Notes: generated from the sequence alone by a model not told the origin. Numbered from the stretch's first letter, positions 1 through 9,764 are shown. The stretch is DNA of 64,000 nucleotides from Paraburkholderia sejongensis (GCF_020880815.1 NZ_JAJITD010000026.1:16273-80272); one strand, 5' to 3'. Translations and numbers: made by a program.

Positions 1-224
1 TCAATTCCTCGTGGTTGCCGAAGCTCAGACGCTACGGCGTCACGCGGGAGTCGCTGTTTAACGCATGCGTCAACGGATACGTCGGCACATGGATTCTGGC
101 GTCGAACATCAAACAGTTCGGGCCGACGTGGAAGGCGGTAGGTGCGTACAACGCCGTCTCGACGGGCAAACAACTCGTGTACGCGAATCACATTTATCGG
201 CGCGTCGTGCGCGCGGCCCACTGA
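1..224 (+). CDS. Lytic transglycosylase, C-terminal end (5' partial)
   Basis: The frame is open from the first base, so the gene begins outside the window. The visible 73 residues (NSSWLPKLRRYG, then GTWILASNIKQFG and VGAYNAVS) match the end of an SLT-type lytic transglycosylase, which cuts peptidoglycan to let an envelope machine through. In R64-type pilus operons this role belongs to PilT, and the next genes are pil genes, which supports that reading. The catalytic Glu would lie in the missing part. The family is clear; the symbol is inferred from context. Confidence 0.85.
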   Translation, partial: NSSWLPKLRRYGVTRESLFNACVNGYVGTWILASNIKQFGPTWKAVGAYNAVSTGKQLVYANHIYRRVVRAAH

Positions 225-229
225 CTCTC

Positions 230-832
230 ATGAAGCCAATGATCATTATGCCCACCCGTCGTCGCGCGTCGCGCATCGCGCAGATCTTCGCCTTTCTAAC
301 GCTGACGGGTTTCGCGAACGCTTCGTTCTCACAGTCGCATCTGTCACCGCCCGAAGGCGAAGGCTGGCAGATGCTTGGCGCAGCCGCGAGCGCCGCGCCG
401 GCGGCAGCGCCCGTCGCTTCACTCGCAATGGTGGCACCGAGTCCATCCGCGTCATCGACCTCTCTTGCCCGCACGCCAGCAGCGACACCGGCAGCGACGC
501 CGGCAGTTGCGTCGACCGACGTTACGCCAGTCGTTCTGCCGGGCGCGAGCGCACCAGCGGGTCCCCATACGCTGACGCTCGCGATTACCCCGCAGGACAT
601 CAATCTGCGCAACGCACTTGACCGCTGGCTGCAGCAGCAAGGATGGCAACTTGCCTGGAAGATCGACGACGACCTGCCGCTCGAATTCAACGCGACGTTC
701 AGCGGCGACTTCGATTCGGTGCTGACGCAGCTCATGCGTGCGACAAACCACATGCGCACCCCGACGCGGGTCTGTGTGCACACCAACAATGTCATTCGCG
801 TGGTCGCCCGCGCGGCCAACTGCCAGGATTAA
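230..832 (+). CDS. TcpQ-domain pilus assembly protein (PilL C-terminal type)
   Basis: A 200-residue secreted protein. Residues 1-35 look like a signal peptide (basic MPTRRRASR, then a hydrophobic stretch). Residues 50-125 are a Pro/Ala/Thr-rich linker. The last 75 residues (TLAITPQDINLRNALDRWL, then GWQLAWKIDDDLPLEF) form a TcpQ-like domain, known from type IVb pilus systems and from PilL of R64, where it works with the secretin. ATG codons at 230, 239 and 248 are all possible starts and none has a strong ribosome site. It lies 5 bases after the transglycosylase and 7 bases before pilN, so it is co-transcribed. Confidence 0.8.
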   Translation: MKPMIIMPTRRRASRIAQIFAFLTLTGFANASFSQSHLSPPEGEGWQMLGAAASAAPAAAPVASLAMVAPSPSASSTSLARTPAATPAATPAVASTDVTPVVLPGASAPAGPHTLTLAITPQDINLRNALDRWLQQQGWQLAWKIDDDLPLEFNATFSGDFDSVLTQLMRATNHMRTPTRVCVHTNNVIRVVARAANCQD

Positions 833-839
833 TTCAACC

Positions 840-2456
840 ATGCGTCTCAACCATTTCCAGGCTGCTGTTTCCCTCGTGGTCGCGACGGCCCTGACCGGCT
901 GCGCGATATCGCAGTCCGACATCAATGGCGCCTATGACTCGGCGACGCATGACGCGACGCATGCGATGGCAAACACAGGCGACGCCATGCCGCTCGTTGA
1001 GCATGTGCCGACTGCGTTCCTCGGTGACCGTCTGGTGCCCGTCGCGTATGAGGCCACGCTGCCGGCTGTGTTCCGCGAGAAAACCATCACGCTACCGGCA
1101 AACCTTCCGATTACGAAAATCGCAACACTGGTGTCGGATGCGTCTGGCTATCCCGTTCACCTGAGCCCCGACGTGTTCATTTCACGAGACTCGCTTATCG
1201 AAACGACGTCGGGCGCGCCGGGTGGGCAGGCGAGGAGCCAGTTTGCGCCAGCAAGCGGCAACGTTGAGCCCGTCTACCGGCAGCCCGGAAACGCGCGTAT
1301 CGGCCAGTACCTGCACAGCGTGACAGAAGACCTCGGTCTTGCATGGAGCTTCGATGGAGCGACGATCAATATCTCGCGCTTCGTCACCCGCACTTTCCAG
1401 ATTGCGGCCATCCCGGGCGCCGTAAGCATCAAGTCGACGATTTCGAAGGGTACCGACACCTCGACCGGGGCGCAGTCGAATGGCACCGGTACCACCAACG
1501 CGAGTACCGGCGCATTCTCCGCAGTCACCTCGACCGGACGGGACGGCACGTTCGACCAGATCGCATCGATCACCAAGGAACTCGAGAGCCTGAAGACACC
1601 GCTGGGCAAGATCACCGTCAATCCGCAGACCCGGCTTGTCACCGTGCGCGATACGAAGGAAGCGGTGGACCGGATGAACGACGTGCTCAAGCACGAGAAC
1701 GCCGTTTTCACGCGCCAGGTATCGATCCGCGTGCGCACGTTGCAGGTTGCTCTCAACGACGGATCACAGGCTGGCGTGAGTGCAGACATCATCTTCAACC
1801 GCATCTCTGACGGCTTGTTGAAGTACTCGATCAGCGTGACGTCGCCGACGTCACTCGCGACCTCGGCTGGCCAGGTCGGTCTATCGATCCTGAAGCCCAA
1901 CGCGCCGCTGACGGGCACGAACGCCGTCATCAGTGCGGTGAACACCTATGGCAAGACGATCTCGGACAACACACAGACGAAGATGACGCTCAATGGTCTG
2001 CCCGTGTCGATCGGCTCATTCGAGACGAAGGGCTATCTTGCCGCGACGACGCCATCGGTCGGCTCGATCAGTGGGACGACGGGCGGAGTGCCCGGCCTGA
2101 CGCCGGGTTCGGTGACGGTCGGTGACTTCGTGAACATCCTGCCGTCGGTGAACGATCACAACCAGATCATCCTGTCCTACTGGAGCGACAACTCGAAGCT
2201 GAACGGTCCCTTCACGACAATCGGCACCGGCTCGGGCGAGTCGTCCCAGCAGATCCAGTTGCCGGACATTGTCGGCAGCAAGAACGATCAGACGATCGCA
2301 CTCGCCGACGGCCAGACGGTCGTCATGTATGGCGCAACCACCAACAACTACGACGGTTCCAGCAACAACGGCATCCTCGGCGCGAGTGGCGCATGGAATA
2401 AGGCGAAGACGTTCCAGGTGATCATGCTGACCGCGACCGTCGTGCCGTCGATGTGA
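840..2456 (+). CDS. pilN: Type IVb pilus secretin lipoprotein PilN
   Basis: A 538-residue outer-membrane secretin that forms the pilus exit pore. The ATG at 840 is chosen because it gives a lipoprotein signal with the lipobox LTGC around residue 20. Residues 85-200 carry the N-terminal secretin region, residues 205-260 are Ser/Thr/Gly-rich, and the C-terminal half (VSIRVRTLQVALNDGSQAG, then LPDIVGSKNDQTIALADGQ) has the secretin core. Length and order match R64 PilN. It sits between the TcpQ gene and pilO, with which it overlaps by 4 bases. Confidence 0.93.
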   Translation: MRLNHFQAAVSLVVATALTGCAISQSDINGAYDSATHDATHAMANTGDAMPLVEHVPTAFLGDRLVPVAYEATLPAVFREKTITLPANLPITKIATLVSDASGYPVHLSPDVFISRDSLIETTSGAPGGQARSQFAPASGNVEPVYRQPGNARIGQYLHSVTEDLGLAWSFDGATINISRFVTRTFQIAAIPGAVSIKSTISKGTDTSTGAQSNGTGTTNASTGAFSAVTSTGRDGTFDQIASITKELESLKTPLGKITVNPQTRLVTVRDTKEAVDRMNDVLKHENAVFTRQVSIRVRTLQVALNDGSQAGVSADIIFNRISDGLLKYSISVTSPTSLATSAGQVGLSILKPNAPLTGTNAVISAVNTYGKTISDNTQTKMTLNGLPVSIGSFETKGYLAATTPSVGSISGTTGGVPGLTPGSVTVGDFVNILPSVNDHNQIILSYWSDNSKLNGPFTTIGTGSGESSQQIQLPDIVGSKNDQTIALADGQTVVMYGATTNNYDGSSNNGILGASGAWNKAKTFQVIMLTATVVPSM

Positions 2457-3745
2457 GCGGCGCGATGCATTTCGAGACCATTCCCAACGAGAAAAAGGCG
2501 CGGCTCGTCTTCGGGCTTGACTGGCGGGCCTATGCAACCAAGGGCGCATCGGGCGAGCGCCGGCGTTATGCCGACGAGCTCGACGCGACGCACTACGTCG
2601 AAATCAAGGGCAAGGAAGAGACGGTCGCGGGCTTCTGCGCGCCCGAACCTGCCGAATGGAAGGGCCTGAAGCTGTATTCGGCTGCCGCGCGCGTGGCAGG
2701 TCTTGATCGTGTACGGTCGAAGCCCGCCGTCCTGGTCCTGGTACAGGACGGCCAGCGGGTGCACATCATCCTCGTCGTTCGCGGCGCGGTGCGCGTCGAC
2801 CAGACCGTCGCGCTGAACGCGCTTGGGGACCGTCGTGACGCGCTCGAGGATGAGTGCGCGAAAGACCGGGTGCGTCTCGTCACAATCGGCCATGGCGCGG
2901 ACCTGACGGACCTGGACGAACCGTTCACGCCCGCGGAGCTGCTGCGAGGCAAGAGCACTGGACTGATCAGAAAGCTGCCGGTCAAGGTGCCGAAGATCAT
3001 TCCACTGGCCGTCATCGCGGTCGCACTGGTGTATGTGGGCAGCGAGGCGCTGACCTACATCAATCCGCCCCCGCCGCCGCCCGCGCCCCCGCCGACCTAC
3101 ATGCAGGACTATCAGGCCGCTGTGGCGCGGACCTTCAACGGCGCGGTCCCGCTCGCTTCGGCCCTTGCACCGGCGCTCATCGACACCTTTGCAAGGCAGG
3201 AAACGAACGTCGCCGGCTGGCAGTTTCAGAAAGCCTCGTGCGGCGCCACGGGCTTCTGCTCGATCACGTTCAAGCGTGAGGGCGGCACTTACAAGGAATT
3301 CGACGCGCGCGCGCCGGCCGAAATGCGTCCGGTCGTGTTTGATCCGAACGGTTTGCAGTTGCAGGTCAAAGGCCCCGCGGTTCCGCGTGTGCAGAAGCTC
3401 GCGCTCACCGGGCAAAAGCAGTGGCCAACCGCGCAGGCGCTGATCAAGCTGCTTCAGACCGATCCTCAACGGCTGTCGACGAAGCCCGACCAGTTGATGA
3501 GTCATGGCTATGTCGTCACTCTACGGCCGCCGCAACGTCTGCTCGCCCGTCAGCCCAATCCTGGCGAGATAAGCGGCCAGCTCCTGCAGGCGGGAGACTG
3601 GACCATCGCGGGTTACATGTGGCAGAGCCGCCTGCTTCAGAAGCTGCCGGAGAACATGGCGCTCGATTCGATGGATATTGAGCTCAAGGAAGACGGCAGT
3701 GGCGTTCATTTCACCGCGAAGGGTAAATACTATGTTTTCCAATAA
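2453..3745 (+). CDS. pilO: Type IVb pilus assembly protein PilO
   Basis: A 430-residue inner-membrane pilus assembly protein of the R64 PilO family. One membrane helix lies near residue 185 (IPLAVIAVALVYVG), followed by a proline-rich spacer (PPPPPPAPPP) and a periplasmic C-terminal part. The GTG at 2453 overlaps the pilN stop by 4 bases, which suggests coupling. The ATG at 2465 is equally credible and gives MHFETIPNEKKARLVFGLDW. The next gene, pilP, starts inside its 3' end. PilO is thought to link the secretin with the inner-membrane platform. Confidence 0.9.
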   Translation: MSGAMHFETIPNEKKARLVFGLDWRAYATKGASGERRRYADELDATHYVEIKGKEETVAGFCAPEPAEWKGLKLYSAAARVAGLDRVRSKPAVLVLVQDGQRVHIILVVRGAVRVDQTVALNALGDRRDALEDECAKDRVRLVTIGHGADLTDLDEPFTPAELLRGKSTGLIRKLPVKVPKIIPLAVIAVALVYVGSEALTYINPPPPPPAPPPTYMQDYQAAVARTFNGAVPLASALAPALIDTFARQETNVAGWQFQKASCGATGFCSITFKREGGTYKEFDARAPAEMRPVVFDPNGLQLQVKGPAVPRVQKLALTGQKQWPTAQALIKLLQTDPQRLSTKPDQLMSHGYVVTLRPPQRLLARQPNPGEISGQLLQAGDWTIAGYMWQSRLLQKLPENMALDSMDIELKEDGSGVHFTAKGKYYVFQ

Positions 3746-4307
3746 GCTTGGCCGCTTCGCGGCGGCATCGCTTTTCGTGTTCTGCGCCGTTGGGCTCGCA
3801 CACGCCGATGAAAAGCAGCTGACGCTCGATGACATCGACACTCTGGCGCGACAGAACCTGGTCAACTCGATGCGCAAATCGGATGGCGTACAGCCGTCGG
3901 CGGGCGGGGTCGCACTGAGCGCACCAATCATGGGTGCGCCGCCCGCTGCCGCGAGTCCAACAGTCGTCGCCAAACCGAAGCGCGCTGACGCGCCGGCGAA
4001 GCGCGTTGTACCGGTGTCTTTCGTTGGCGCCTATAGCGATGCGTCGGGCGCGCATGTGCTCTACGAGTATCAGGGCGGTGTCTACACGGCAAGTCGCGGA
4101 GAGAAGCTCTTGAACGGCTGGACAGTGACGCATGTCGATGGATATCGGGTCACCGTCGCCGAAGGCAAACGCAACTGGTCAGACGTCATCTCGGTCCCAG
4201 GGGGCGCTGCGTCTGTGGGCGACAACCCGGCCATTCAGGCAATCACCGATCTCGGCGGGCCTCTCCCGGTCGCCACCAACGTCGGCATCTTTCCGGGAGC
4301 ACACTGA
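3732..4307 (+). CDS. pilP: Type IVb pilus protein PilP
   Basis: A 191-residue exported protein. The ATG at 3732, 14 bases inside pilO, gives a clean signal peptide (MFSNKLGRFAAASLFVFCAV, cleaved near AHA-DE). An Ala/Pro-rich linker precedes a small beta-rich C-terminal domain (SGAHVLYEYQGGVYTASRGE, GWTVTHVDGYRVTV), as in PilP proteins that bridge the inner-membrane platform and the secretin. Gene order between pilO and the ATPase gene agrees. It is translated in overlap with pilO. Confidence 0.88.
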   Translation: MFSNKLGRFAAASLFVFCAVGLAHADEKQLTLDDIDTLARQNLVNSMRKSDGVQPSAGGVALSAPIMGAPPAAASPTVVAKPKRADAPAKRVVPVSFVGAYSDASGAHVLYEYQGGVYTASRGEKLLNGWTVTHVDGYRVTVAEGKRNWSDVISVPGGAASVGDNPAIQAITDLGGPLPVATNVGIFPGAH

Positions 4308-4309
4308 TC

Positions 4310-6775
4310 ATGAGCATCTTTTCGGGTGTTGAATCGGATGACGTCCAATCCAGCCGTGGTTTCCTGAAAAGGTTCCGTGGTGTCAGGCCAAACGCGTTCG
4401 TCGAACCGGGGCAGGCCGCAGCGAAGGCGGCAGGGAAGGCGGCAGGGAAGGCGGCAGGGAAGGCGGCGGGGAAGGCGACGGGTCAGCCCGGTCAGGAACC
4501 GACCTTCAGGGAGCCGATGCGCGCTATCAACCCGACGGTGTCATTTCTCGGGCGAAAACTCTCCGGCGACGATATCGAGGACGTGGAGTCTTTCACCGAG
4601 CTCGACGCCGGACACGCGGTACCGGCCAGCCGCCAGGCGGTCGCGGATGCGCCGGCGCCCAGCGTGTCGACACAGCCGACATTGCCCGTCACCACGTCAG
4701 AGGCGGCTGCGGATTGCGCCAGACCGGCTCCTCTCGAGCAGGACTCGTCTGCAAGCGCTGCTGGCGCTGACATGGCCAGCACGCTAGGCGATGCGTACGC
4801 TGAAGGTGAAAAGGCGTTGCGCGAGCTCGATGCGCTGATCGCTGCGCAACAAGGCACTGCTGAGCAAGTTTCGGCTCCCGCAGCACAAGCTTTCGCTTCC
4901 GAGCCGCGGACTGCTGCGCAAGCGCAGCCGCAGCAGCCGGAACCGCAACCCCAGTATCGGCAGGATACTGAAGCGACGACGCCCGACCCTGCTGATCTAT
5001 CGCTGGTGGCACGGGCCGACTCGCCCGAGCCGGTGCAAGCCGTTCCGCGCGCTGCGGTGGCGGCCGCGACTGCCGCCGAGGTCGAGGAAGATGACGGTGA
5101 TGAGCCGACCGGCGAGCAAAACGGCAGACCGGTGCTGGCATCGGCCGACGCACTGCCCGATTTCAAGCGGATCGTCACAGGCACCGACAGCGACGCCACC
5201 CTCAGACTGTCGGCTGCTGCGCGCAAGGAATTCGTCGCGGTCGAAATCCAGCCTGGCATCGCGATCGTCGCCGCGACCGCGCGTTTTAGCGAACGGGCCC
5301 AGTTCACCACGTTCGTGAAGGATCTTGCCGCACGCGACCTGCTCGTGCAGGAAGAGATGATCGCGACCGAGGAAGTGATCGCGGCCATCTACGAAGGAAA
5401 GAAGCGCGAGGTAACTGGCAACGTCGAGCGCGAAGCGTCGCGCGCTATCGGCAACTTCCGTGACATCATTGAAGCCGCGCACTCCTACGGTGCGAGCGAC
5501 ATCGCGATCGAGCCACGAGATTTTCGCGGTGAGGTGGAAGTGCGTTTCCGCGTCAACGGCGATAAGTACACCTATCGCCGTCTGCCGAAGAACATCGTGC
5601 GGCGCGCGCTGTCTGCCGCATATTCGGATCTGGTGCAGAAGAACACCAACTCGGGCAATTCGTTCCAGCCGAGCGCGCCGCAGTCCGCCATGATCCCGCT
5701 GGTCGTGGGACGCGACACCATCAACCTGCGCTGGCAGTCCGCACCGACCGTCGGCGGCTATGACGTTGCGCTTCGTCTTCTCGACGGCAATTTCAAGAAT
5801 TACTCGGTCCTGATGCCGCACCAGATGGGCCTCGCTCCGAGCCAGCTCGCGCTGATCGACGCGCTCAATTATGTGAGCGGGGGCATCACTGTTCTGACCG
5901 GCGAGACTGGATCGGGCAAGACGACGCTGCTCCGCGCGCTGTCGTACATGCTGCCCGATCGCGAACTGAAGAAGCAGTTTGCCGTCAGCGAGCCGTCCGA
6001 ATATCCATTGCCGTGGCTGTCTGAAATCTCGATCATCCGCCGACCGGATGAATCCGACGACGAGGCCAATCGCAAATACGCGGAAGTGGTGCGCACGCTG
6101 ATGCGGATGGACCCGGACGATGTGACGATCTCGGAAGTGCGGGACCGCGTGGTCATGGGACTCGTGGCGGAGCTTGGGCTGACCGGGCACCCGGTGCGTT
6201 TTTCGCTGCACGCAGGCGACATCATTTCTGCCTTCATGCGGATGGCGGGCGGCCGTCTCATGCTGCCGATCGATGAGCTCGCTGCCGAAGGGTTTGTGAA
6301 TGCAGTAGGCAACCAGAAGCTGATTCCGACACTCTGTCCGCACTGCAAGCTGCCGGCCGAAGACGTGATGCAGCAATCCGACCTCGCTCTGCTGCGCACG
6401 AAGTTCGGACTCGACACGTCGCGCATGGCATGTCGCAATCATGCAGGTTGCCAGCACTGCCGCCTCGATGGTCTGTTCTCGCGTGATGGCAAGGTCGCGG
6501 GCGGCACGAAGCGGCCCACGCTCGCTGCCGAACTGTACCGGCCGACCGAGGAGTTTCGCGAACGGATAGCGGCCCGCGATTGGGCCGGCGCACGTCAGGT
6601 CTGGCGTGGTGAAAGGAAAACCACGTTCGACAACGAGGACATGACTGGAAAGACGGTATATGAACACGCTCTTTTCAAGGCTTCGCGCGGCGAAATAGAC
6701 CCACAATTCATGAACCGTTCCATGCAGTCGTTCGCGCAGTACCGGGTATTCCCCGGCGCCGACGGAAAACTCTAA
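4310..6775 (+). CDS. pilQ: Type IVb pilus assembly ATPase PilQ, long N-terminal extension
   Basis: An 821-residue cytoplasmic secretion ATPase of the GspE/PilB class that powers pilin polymerisation. Walker A is LTGETGSGKT near residue 530, and the Asp/His boxes follow (MDPDDVTISEVRD, GHPVRFSLHAGD). Two CxxC pairs follow near residues 675-720 (CPHCKLP, CQHCRL). R64 PilQ is about 520 residues. Here the first 280 residues are an extra low-complexity, Ala/Gln/Pro/Glu-rich region that opens with five KAAG-type repeats (bases 4424-4483). It starts 2 bases after pilP. Confidence 0.92.
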   Translation: MSIFSGVESDDVQSSRGFLKRFRGVRPNAFVEPGQAAAKAAGKAAGKAAGKAAGKATGQPGQEPTFREPMRAINPTVSFLGRKLSGDDIEDVESFTELDAGHAVPASRQAVADAPAPSVSTQPTLPVTTSEAAADCARPAPLEQDSSASAAGADMASTLGDAYAEGEKALRELDALIAAQQGTAEQVSAPAAQAFASEPRTAAQAQPQQPEPQPQYRQDTEATTPDPADLSLVARADSPEPVQAVPRAAVAAATAAEVEEDDGDEPTGEQNGRPVLASADALPDFKRIVTGTDSDATLRLSAAARKEFVAVEIQPGIAIVAATARFSERAQFTTFVKDLAARDLLVQEEMIATEEVIAAIYEGKKREVTGNVEREASRAIGNFRDIIEAAHSYGASDIAIEPRDFRGEVEVRFRVNGDKYTYRRLPKNIVRRALSAAYSDLVQKNTNSGNSFQPSAPQSAMIPLVVGRDTINLRWQSAPTVGGYDVALRLLDGNFKNYSVLMPHQMGLAPSQLALIDALNYVSGGITVLTGETGSGKTTLLRALSYMLPDRELKKQFAVSEPSEYPLPWLSEISIIRRPDESDDEANRKYAEVVRTLMRMDPDDVTISEVRDRVVMGLVAELGLTGHPVRFSLHAGDIISAFMRMAGGRLMLPIDELAAEGFVNAVGNQKLIPTLCPHCKLPAEDVMQQSDLALLRTKFGLDTSRMACRNHAGCQHCRLDGLFSRDGKVAGGTKRPTLAAELYRPTEEFRERIAARDWAGARQVWRGERKTTFDNEDMTGKTVYEHALFKASRGEIDPQFMNRSMQSFAQYRVFPGADGKL
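4424..4483 (+). repeat. 12-bp tandem repeat in pilQ
   Basis: Five in-frame copies of a 12-base unit (AAGGCGGCAGGG and close variants) encode KAAG-KAAG-KAAG-KAAG-KATG in the disordered N-terminus of PilQ. The repeat length is a multiple of three, so changes in copy number would lengthen or shorten the linker without breaking the frame. Confidence 0.9.
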
Positions 6776-6789
6776 GAGGTTGATGAGTC

Positions 6790-7908
6790 ATGTTCAGTTC
6801 GTTGGTTGCTCTGCTGCCTGAAGTGACGCAGATGCGAATCGCACGCTGGCGCTTCCAGGGCGTGCGCGAGACGTTCTACAAGGAAACGCGCCTCGACATC
6901 GAGAAGAAAGGGCTGCGTGACGTGGAAACGCTGCGCGAGCGGCTCGAGACATACGAGAGCCGCAATCGCAAGCGCGGTCGTATTGAATGGAAAGTGTTTG
7001 CGAAGGTTCGCGAGCGTCTGGTCAAGGGCGATTCGTTTTCGGCTGCGATCAAGCCGTTCATTCCGGGCGACGAATACACGCTTTTCGATATTGCTGACGA
7101 GTCCACGCAGAAAGACGCGGTCGTCCGCGGATTCGAGCTTGCCGAAATGGCCGCTTTCGCCAAGCGCACACTGTCATCGCAGACGGCGATGCAGGTGGCC
7201 TATCCGACCTTTCTGCTCGTCTATCTGTACGGCTTCTGCATGATGTTCGGCGGGATGATCTATCCGCAGGTGGTCGAGATCCGGCCGCTCGAGCAGTGGC
7301 CGGACGCGGGCAGGCTGCTGTACCACATCGACACGTCCGCGTACGAATACTGGTGGGTGTCGGCGTCGCTGATCCTGGGAGCGATCGCTGCGTATTTCTA
7401 TAGCCTCAAACGCTGGGTCGGACGTGTCCGAGCCCGGTTCGATAACTTCCCGCTCATGTGGCGCAACCGCCGTGACATGCGCGCAGCGTTGCTGATCGTT
7501 TCGCTCGCGGGTCTTTTCGACTCGAACCTCACGCTGCGGGCGGCCATCAATCGTGTGGCGCATACCGCAGATCCGTGGCTGCGCTGGCACCTGATGACAA
7601 TGAGCAGGCGTCTGACGCAGCGCCCCGATCAGCCCATGCGCGCCCTTGACACGGGCATCTTCTCGGAAATGATCGTCGACACGATCACCGATGCGGCGGG
7701 CCGCGACCAGTTCGAAGCGGCGATCAAGTCGCTCGGTCGCGAATCGCTGGCGCGCGTCGTGGAAGCCGTCAAACGCAACGCAAGGCTGACCCATTACGTG
7801 CTGCTCGCTTTCGCCGTTGCGCTTTTTCTGACGATCGGCGTCGGCTCGTACGTCGTGACAGGTGCCGTGAACATGACGGGCGGAATCCCTGTCGCCGGCG
7901 CCCAGTAG
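6790..7908 (+). CDS. pilR: Type IVb pilus inner-membrane platform protein PilR
   Basis: A 372-residue GspF/PilC-family membrane protein that forms the inner-membrane platform driven by PilQ. Hydrophobic segments lie near residues 140-160 (YPTFLLVYLYGFCMMFGGMI), 185-205 and 335-365. The ATG at 6790 has an AAGAGG ribosome site about 10 bases upstream. The gene follows pilQ by 14 bases and precedes the pilin gene, matching the R64 order. Confidence 0.9.
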   Translation: MFSSLVALLPEVTQMRIARWRFQGVRETFYKETRLDIEKKGLRDVETLRERLETYESRNRKRGRIEWKVFAKVRERLVKGDSFSAAIKPFIPGDEYTLFDIADESTQKDAVVRGFELAEMAAFAKRTLSSQTAMQVAYPTFLLVYLYGFCMMFGGMIYPQVVEIRPLEQWPDAGRLLYHIDTSAYEYWWVSASLILGAIAAYFYSLKRWVGRVRARFDNFPLMWRNRRDMRAALLIVSLAGLFDSNLTLRAAINRVAHTADPWLRWHLMTMSRRLTQRPDQPMRALDTGIFSEMIVDTITDAAGRDQFEAAIKSLGRESLARVVEAVKRNARLTHYVLLAFAVALFLTIGVGSYVVTGAVNMTGGIPVAGAQ

Positions 7909-7970
7909 TCTCGTTCAACGCATCTTTCATCTAGTTGCCCTCGAGAGGGCATGACCTTCGGGAGAACCAC

Positions 7971-8564
7971 ATGCAACAACAAAAAATCTCGTCCGTTCGC
8001 CGTTTGAATCTGCTCCGGATGGCACGGCGCAAGAAGCAGTCCGGTGAGCTTTCGCTGATCGAGGCCGGCGCATACATGGCTGGCGCCGCGCTGCTGGCGA
8101 TCGCGGTGATCAAAGGCAGTGCGTACGTCTACACGCTCATCAAGTCGCAGCAATTCACGAGCGAAGCGCAGATGTTCCATACGGGCATTCTCAACGCAAC
8201 GCAAAATGACGCGGACTTCTCTTCCGAGACGTTGACTACGCTCGCGAAAAACCGCGCGTTCGATTCCGCTGGGTCCCGGCTCGCGAGCGACAACTCGTCG
8301 CTCAAGGGCATCTTCAATCAGCCCGTGTTGGTGAGCGTGGGCACGCTGAGCACCGCCAACGACTCGTTGATTCTCAGCTACCAGGTCCCCGCCGCGGTGT
8401 GCGCCATGAGCATCGCCGCATTGACCAACACGTTCTCGCAGGTCGGCGCGAATAGCACGACGCTCGCTGGTCCGACGACGACCTTCAACAGTAGCACCGC
8501 CGGTACTGCGTGTGCGTCGGCGGGCGCTTACGCGACACTCCAGCTATACACCTCGCGCACCTAA
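7971..8564 (+). CDS. pilS: Type IVb major prepilin PilS
   Basis: A 197-residue prepilin. The ATG at 7971 is preceded by GGGAGA and gives a long, basic leader typical of type IVb prepilins, then QSGELSLIEAGAYMAGAALL, the cleavage region followed by the hydrophobic spine. The Glu sits six residues after the Gly rather than five, so the exact peptidase site is uncertain. The C-terminal half is Ser/Thr-rich and has a Cys pair (AAVCAMS, GTACAS) that could form the usual disulphide loop. No prepilin peptidase gene is in view; it may lie upstream. Confidence 0.88.
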   Translation: MQQQKISSVRRLNLLRMARRKKQSGELSLIEAGAYMAGAALLAIAVIKGSAYVYTLIKSQQFTSEAQMFHTGILNATQNDADFSSETLTTLAKNRAFDSAGSRLASDNSSLKGIFNQPVLVSVGTLSTANDSLILSYQVPAAVCAMSIAALTNTFSQVGANSTTLAGPTTTFNSSTAGTACASAGAYATLQLYTSRT

Positions 8565-8579
8565 CGGGACGGGCGCAAC

Positions 8580-9764
8580 ATGGGTAGCCTGCTTGAAATG
8601 ATGTTTGTGCTGCTGGGATCGGCGATCCTGACGGTGCAGGGCATCAAGCTCGATATTGAGCATAAGCGCGCGACGATGCTGGCGCTGGAAGGGCAGAACG
8701 AGGCCACGCTCGTGACGGCTTTCCAGGGGTGGATCACGGACAACTTCGCCGCGATCCTGACGCAATACACCGCGTCGGGAAACAATCCGACGATCACCCC
8801 TCCGACGATCGCGCAACTGGCGACGGCGGGCAACCTCAAACAGGCGCATAAGAACGGTCCTTATTGGGGCGGCTCGTACGCGACCACAATGACGATGGTG
8901 CCGTCCGGTTGCACGCAAAGCGCCGGGAACTGTCACGTCGCCTTCACGATGTACCCAACCGCGCAGCTGCTCAAGGGCGGTCAGGCGGACGTTGCAGGCG
9001 CGGCCCAAATAGCGCAGGCGGCTTCCAGGCTCGCCGGCACAAGCCAGTTCGGCTATTCGAACGCGCAGAATCCCGCGCAGATCGTTGGCATCAACGGATC
9101 GTTCACGGCGACTAACCCGTTGGGATCAAAAGCCGCGTCGATCATGGGGACCAACGGTCCGGCCACAGACGGCAATTCTGTCTATATCCGGCGCGATGGG
9201 AGCCTGACCTGGACCGGCGACCAGGACGTCAACAATGTCAGCCTCAAGAACGTCAACGACATCAAGACGCAGACCCTCGAAGCGAGCGGAGCGGTGACCG
9301 CCGAGAGCGTGGCGGCGACCGGCGCGGTGACGGCTGCAACCATGACCGCCACGGGGGCCATAAAAGGCAACTCCGTCACCTCGACGTCGACGCTACAGGC
9401 CGGAAATATCGCAGTGCCACGCGCTTCCTGTTCACCGTACACGAACGGTGCGACGGCGAGCGCATACGATGGCTCGGGGCTGCAATTCACGTGTCAGAAC
9501 GGGCTCTGGCTGCCGACCGGCGGGAATCTGCTGCGGATGGGTTACTCCCCAGTTTATGACGGCTGGAACCTCGCAAAGCCGGCCTGTCCCGCAGGCGGAA
9601 CAGCCATTATTGAGCTGACACCTCAGTACTGGTACGTCAACGAGTCTGCCACCGTGAACTACAACGCCACCGACTACGGGAATTACTGGTACATCAGAAT
9701 CACGGACGGGTCAGGCGCCGGTATTTTCGCAATGGCGAGTGCCGGCACCTACTGCTCTTACTAG
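8580..9764 (+). CDS. pilV: Pilus tip adhesin / shufflon-type protein PilV
   Basis: A 394-residue minor pilin. The start (MGSLLEMMFVLLGSAILTVQ) and the following 260 residues match the constant region of R64 PilV, including the repeated AVTA/ESVAATGAVTAAT stretch. The last 115 residues are Cys-containing (CSPYTNGA, CQNGLW, CPAGG, TYCSY), the place where shufflon proteins vary to choose recipient cells. No invertible segments or Rci-type recombinase are seen next to it, so this copy looks fixed. It starts 15 bases after pilS. Confidence 0.88.
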   Translation: MGSLLEMMFVLLGSAILTVQGIKLDIEHKRATMLALEGQNEATLVTAFQGWITDNFAAILTQYTASGNNPTITPPTIAQLATAGNLKQAHKNGPYWGGSYATTMTMVPSGCTQSAGNCHVAFTMYPTAQLLKGGQADVAGAAQIAQAASRLAGTSQFGYSNAQNPAQIVGINGSFTATNPLGSKAASIMGTNGPATDGNSVYIRRDGSLTWTGDQDVNNVSLKNVNDIKTQTLEASGAVTAESVAATGAVTAATMTATGAIKGNSVTSTSTLQAGNIAVPRASCSPYTNGATASAYDGSGLQFTCQNGLWLPTGGNLLRMGYSPVYDGWNLAKPACPAGGTAIIELTPQYWYVNESATVNYNATDYGNYWYIRITDGSGAGIFAMASAGTYCSY

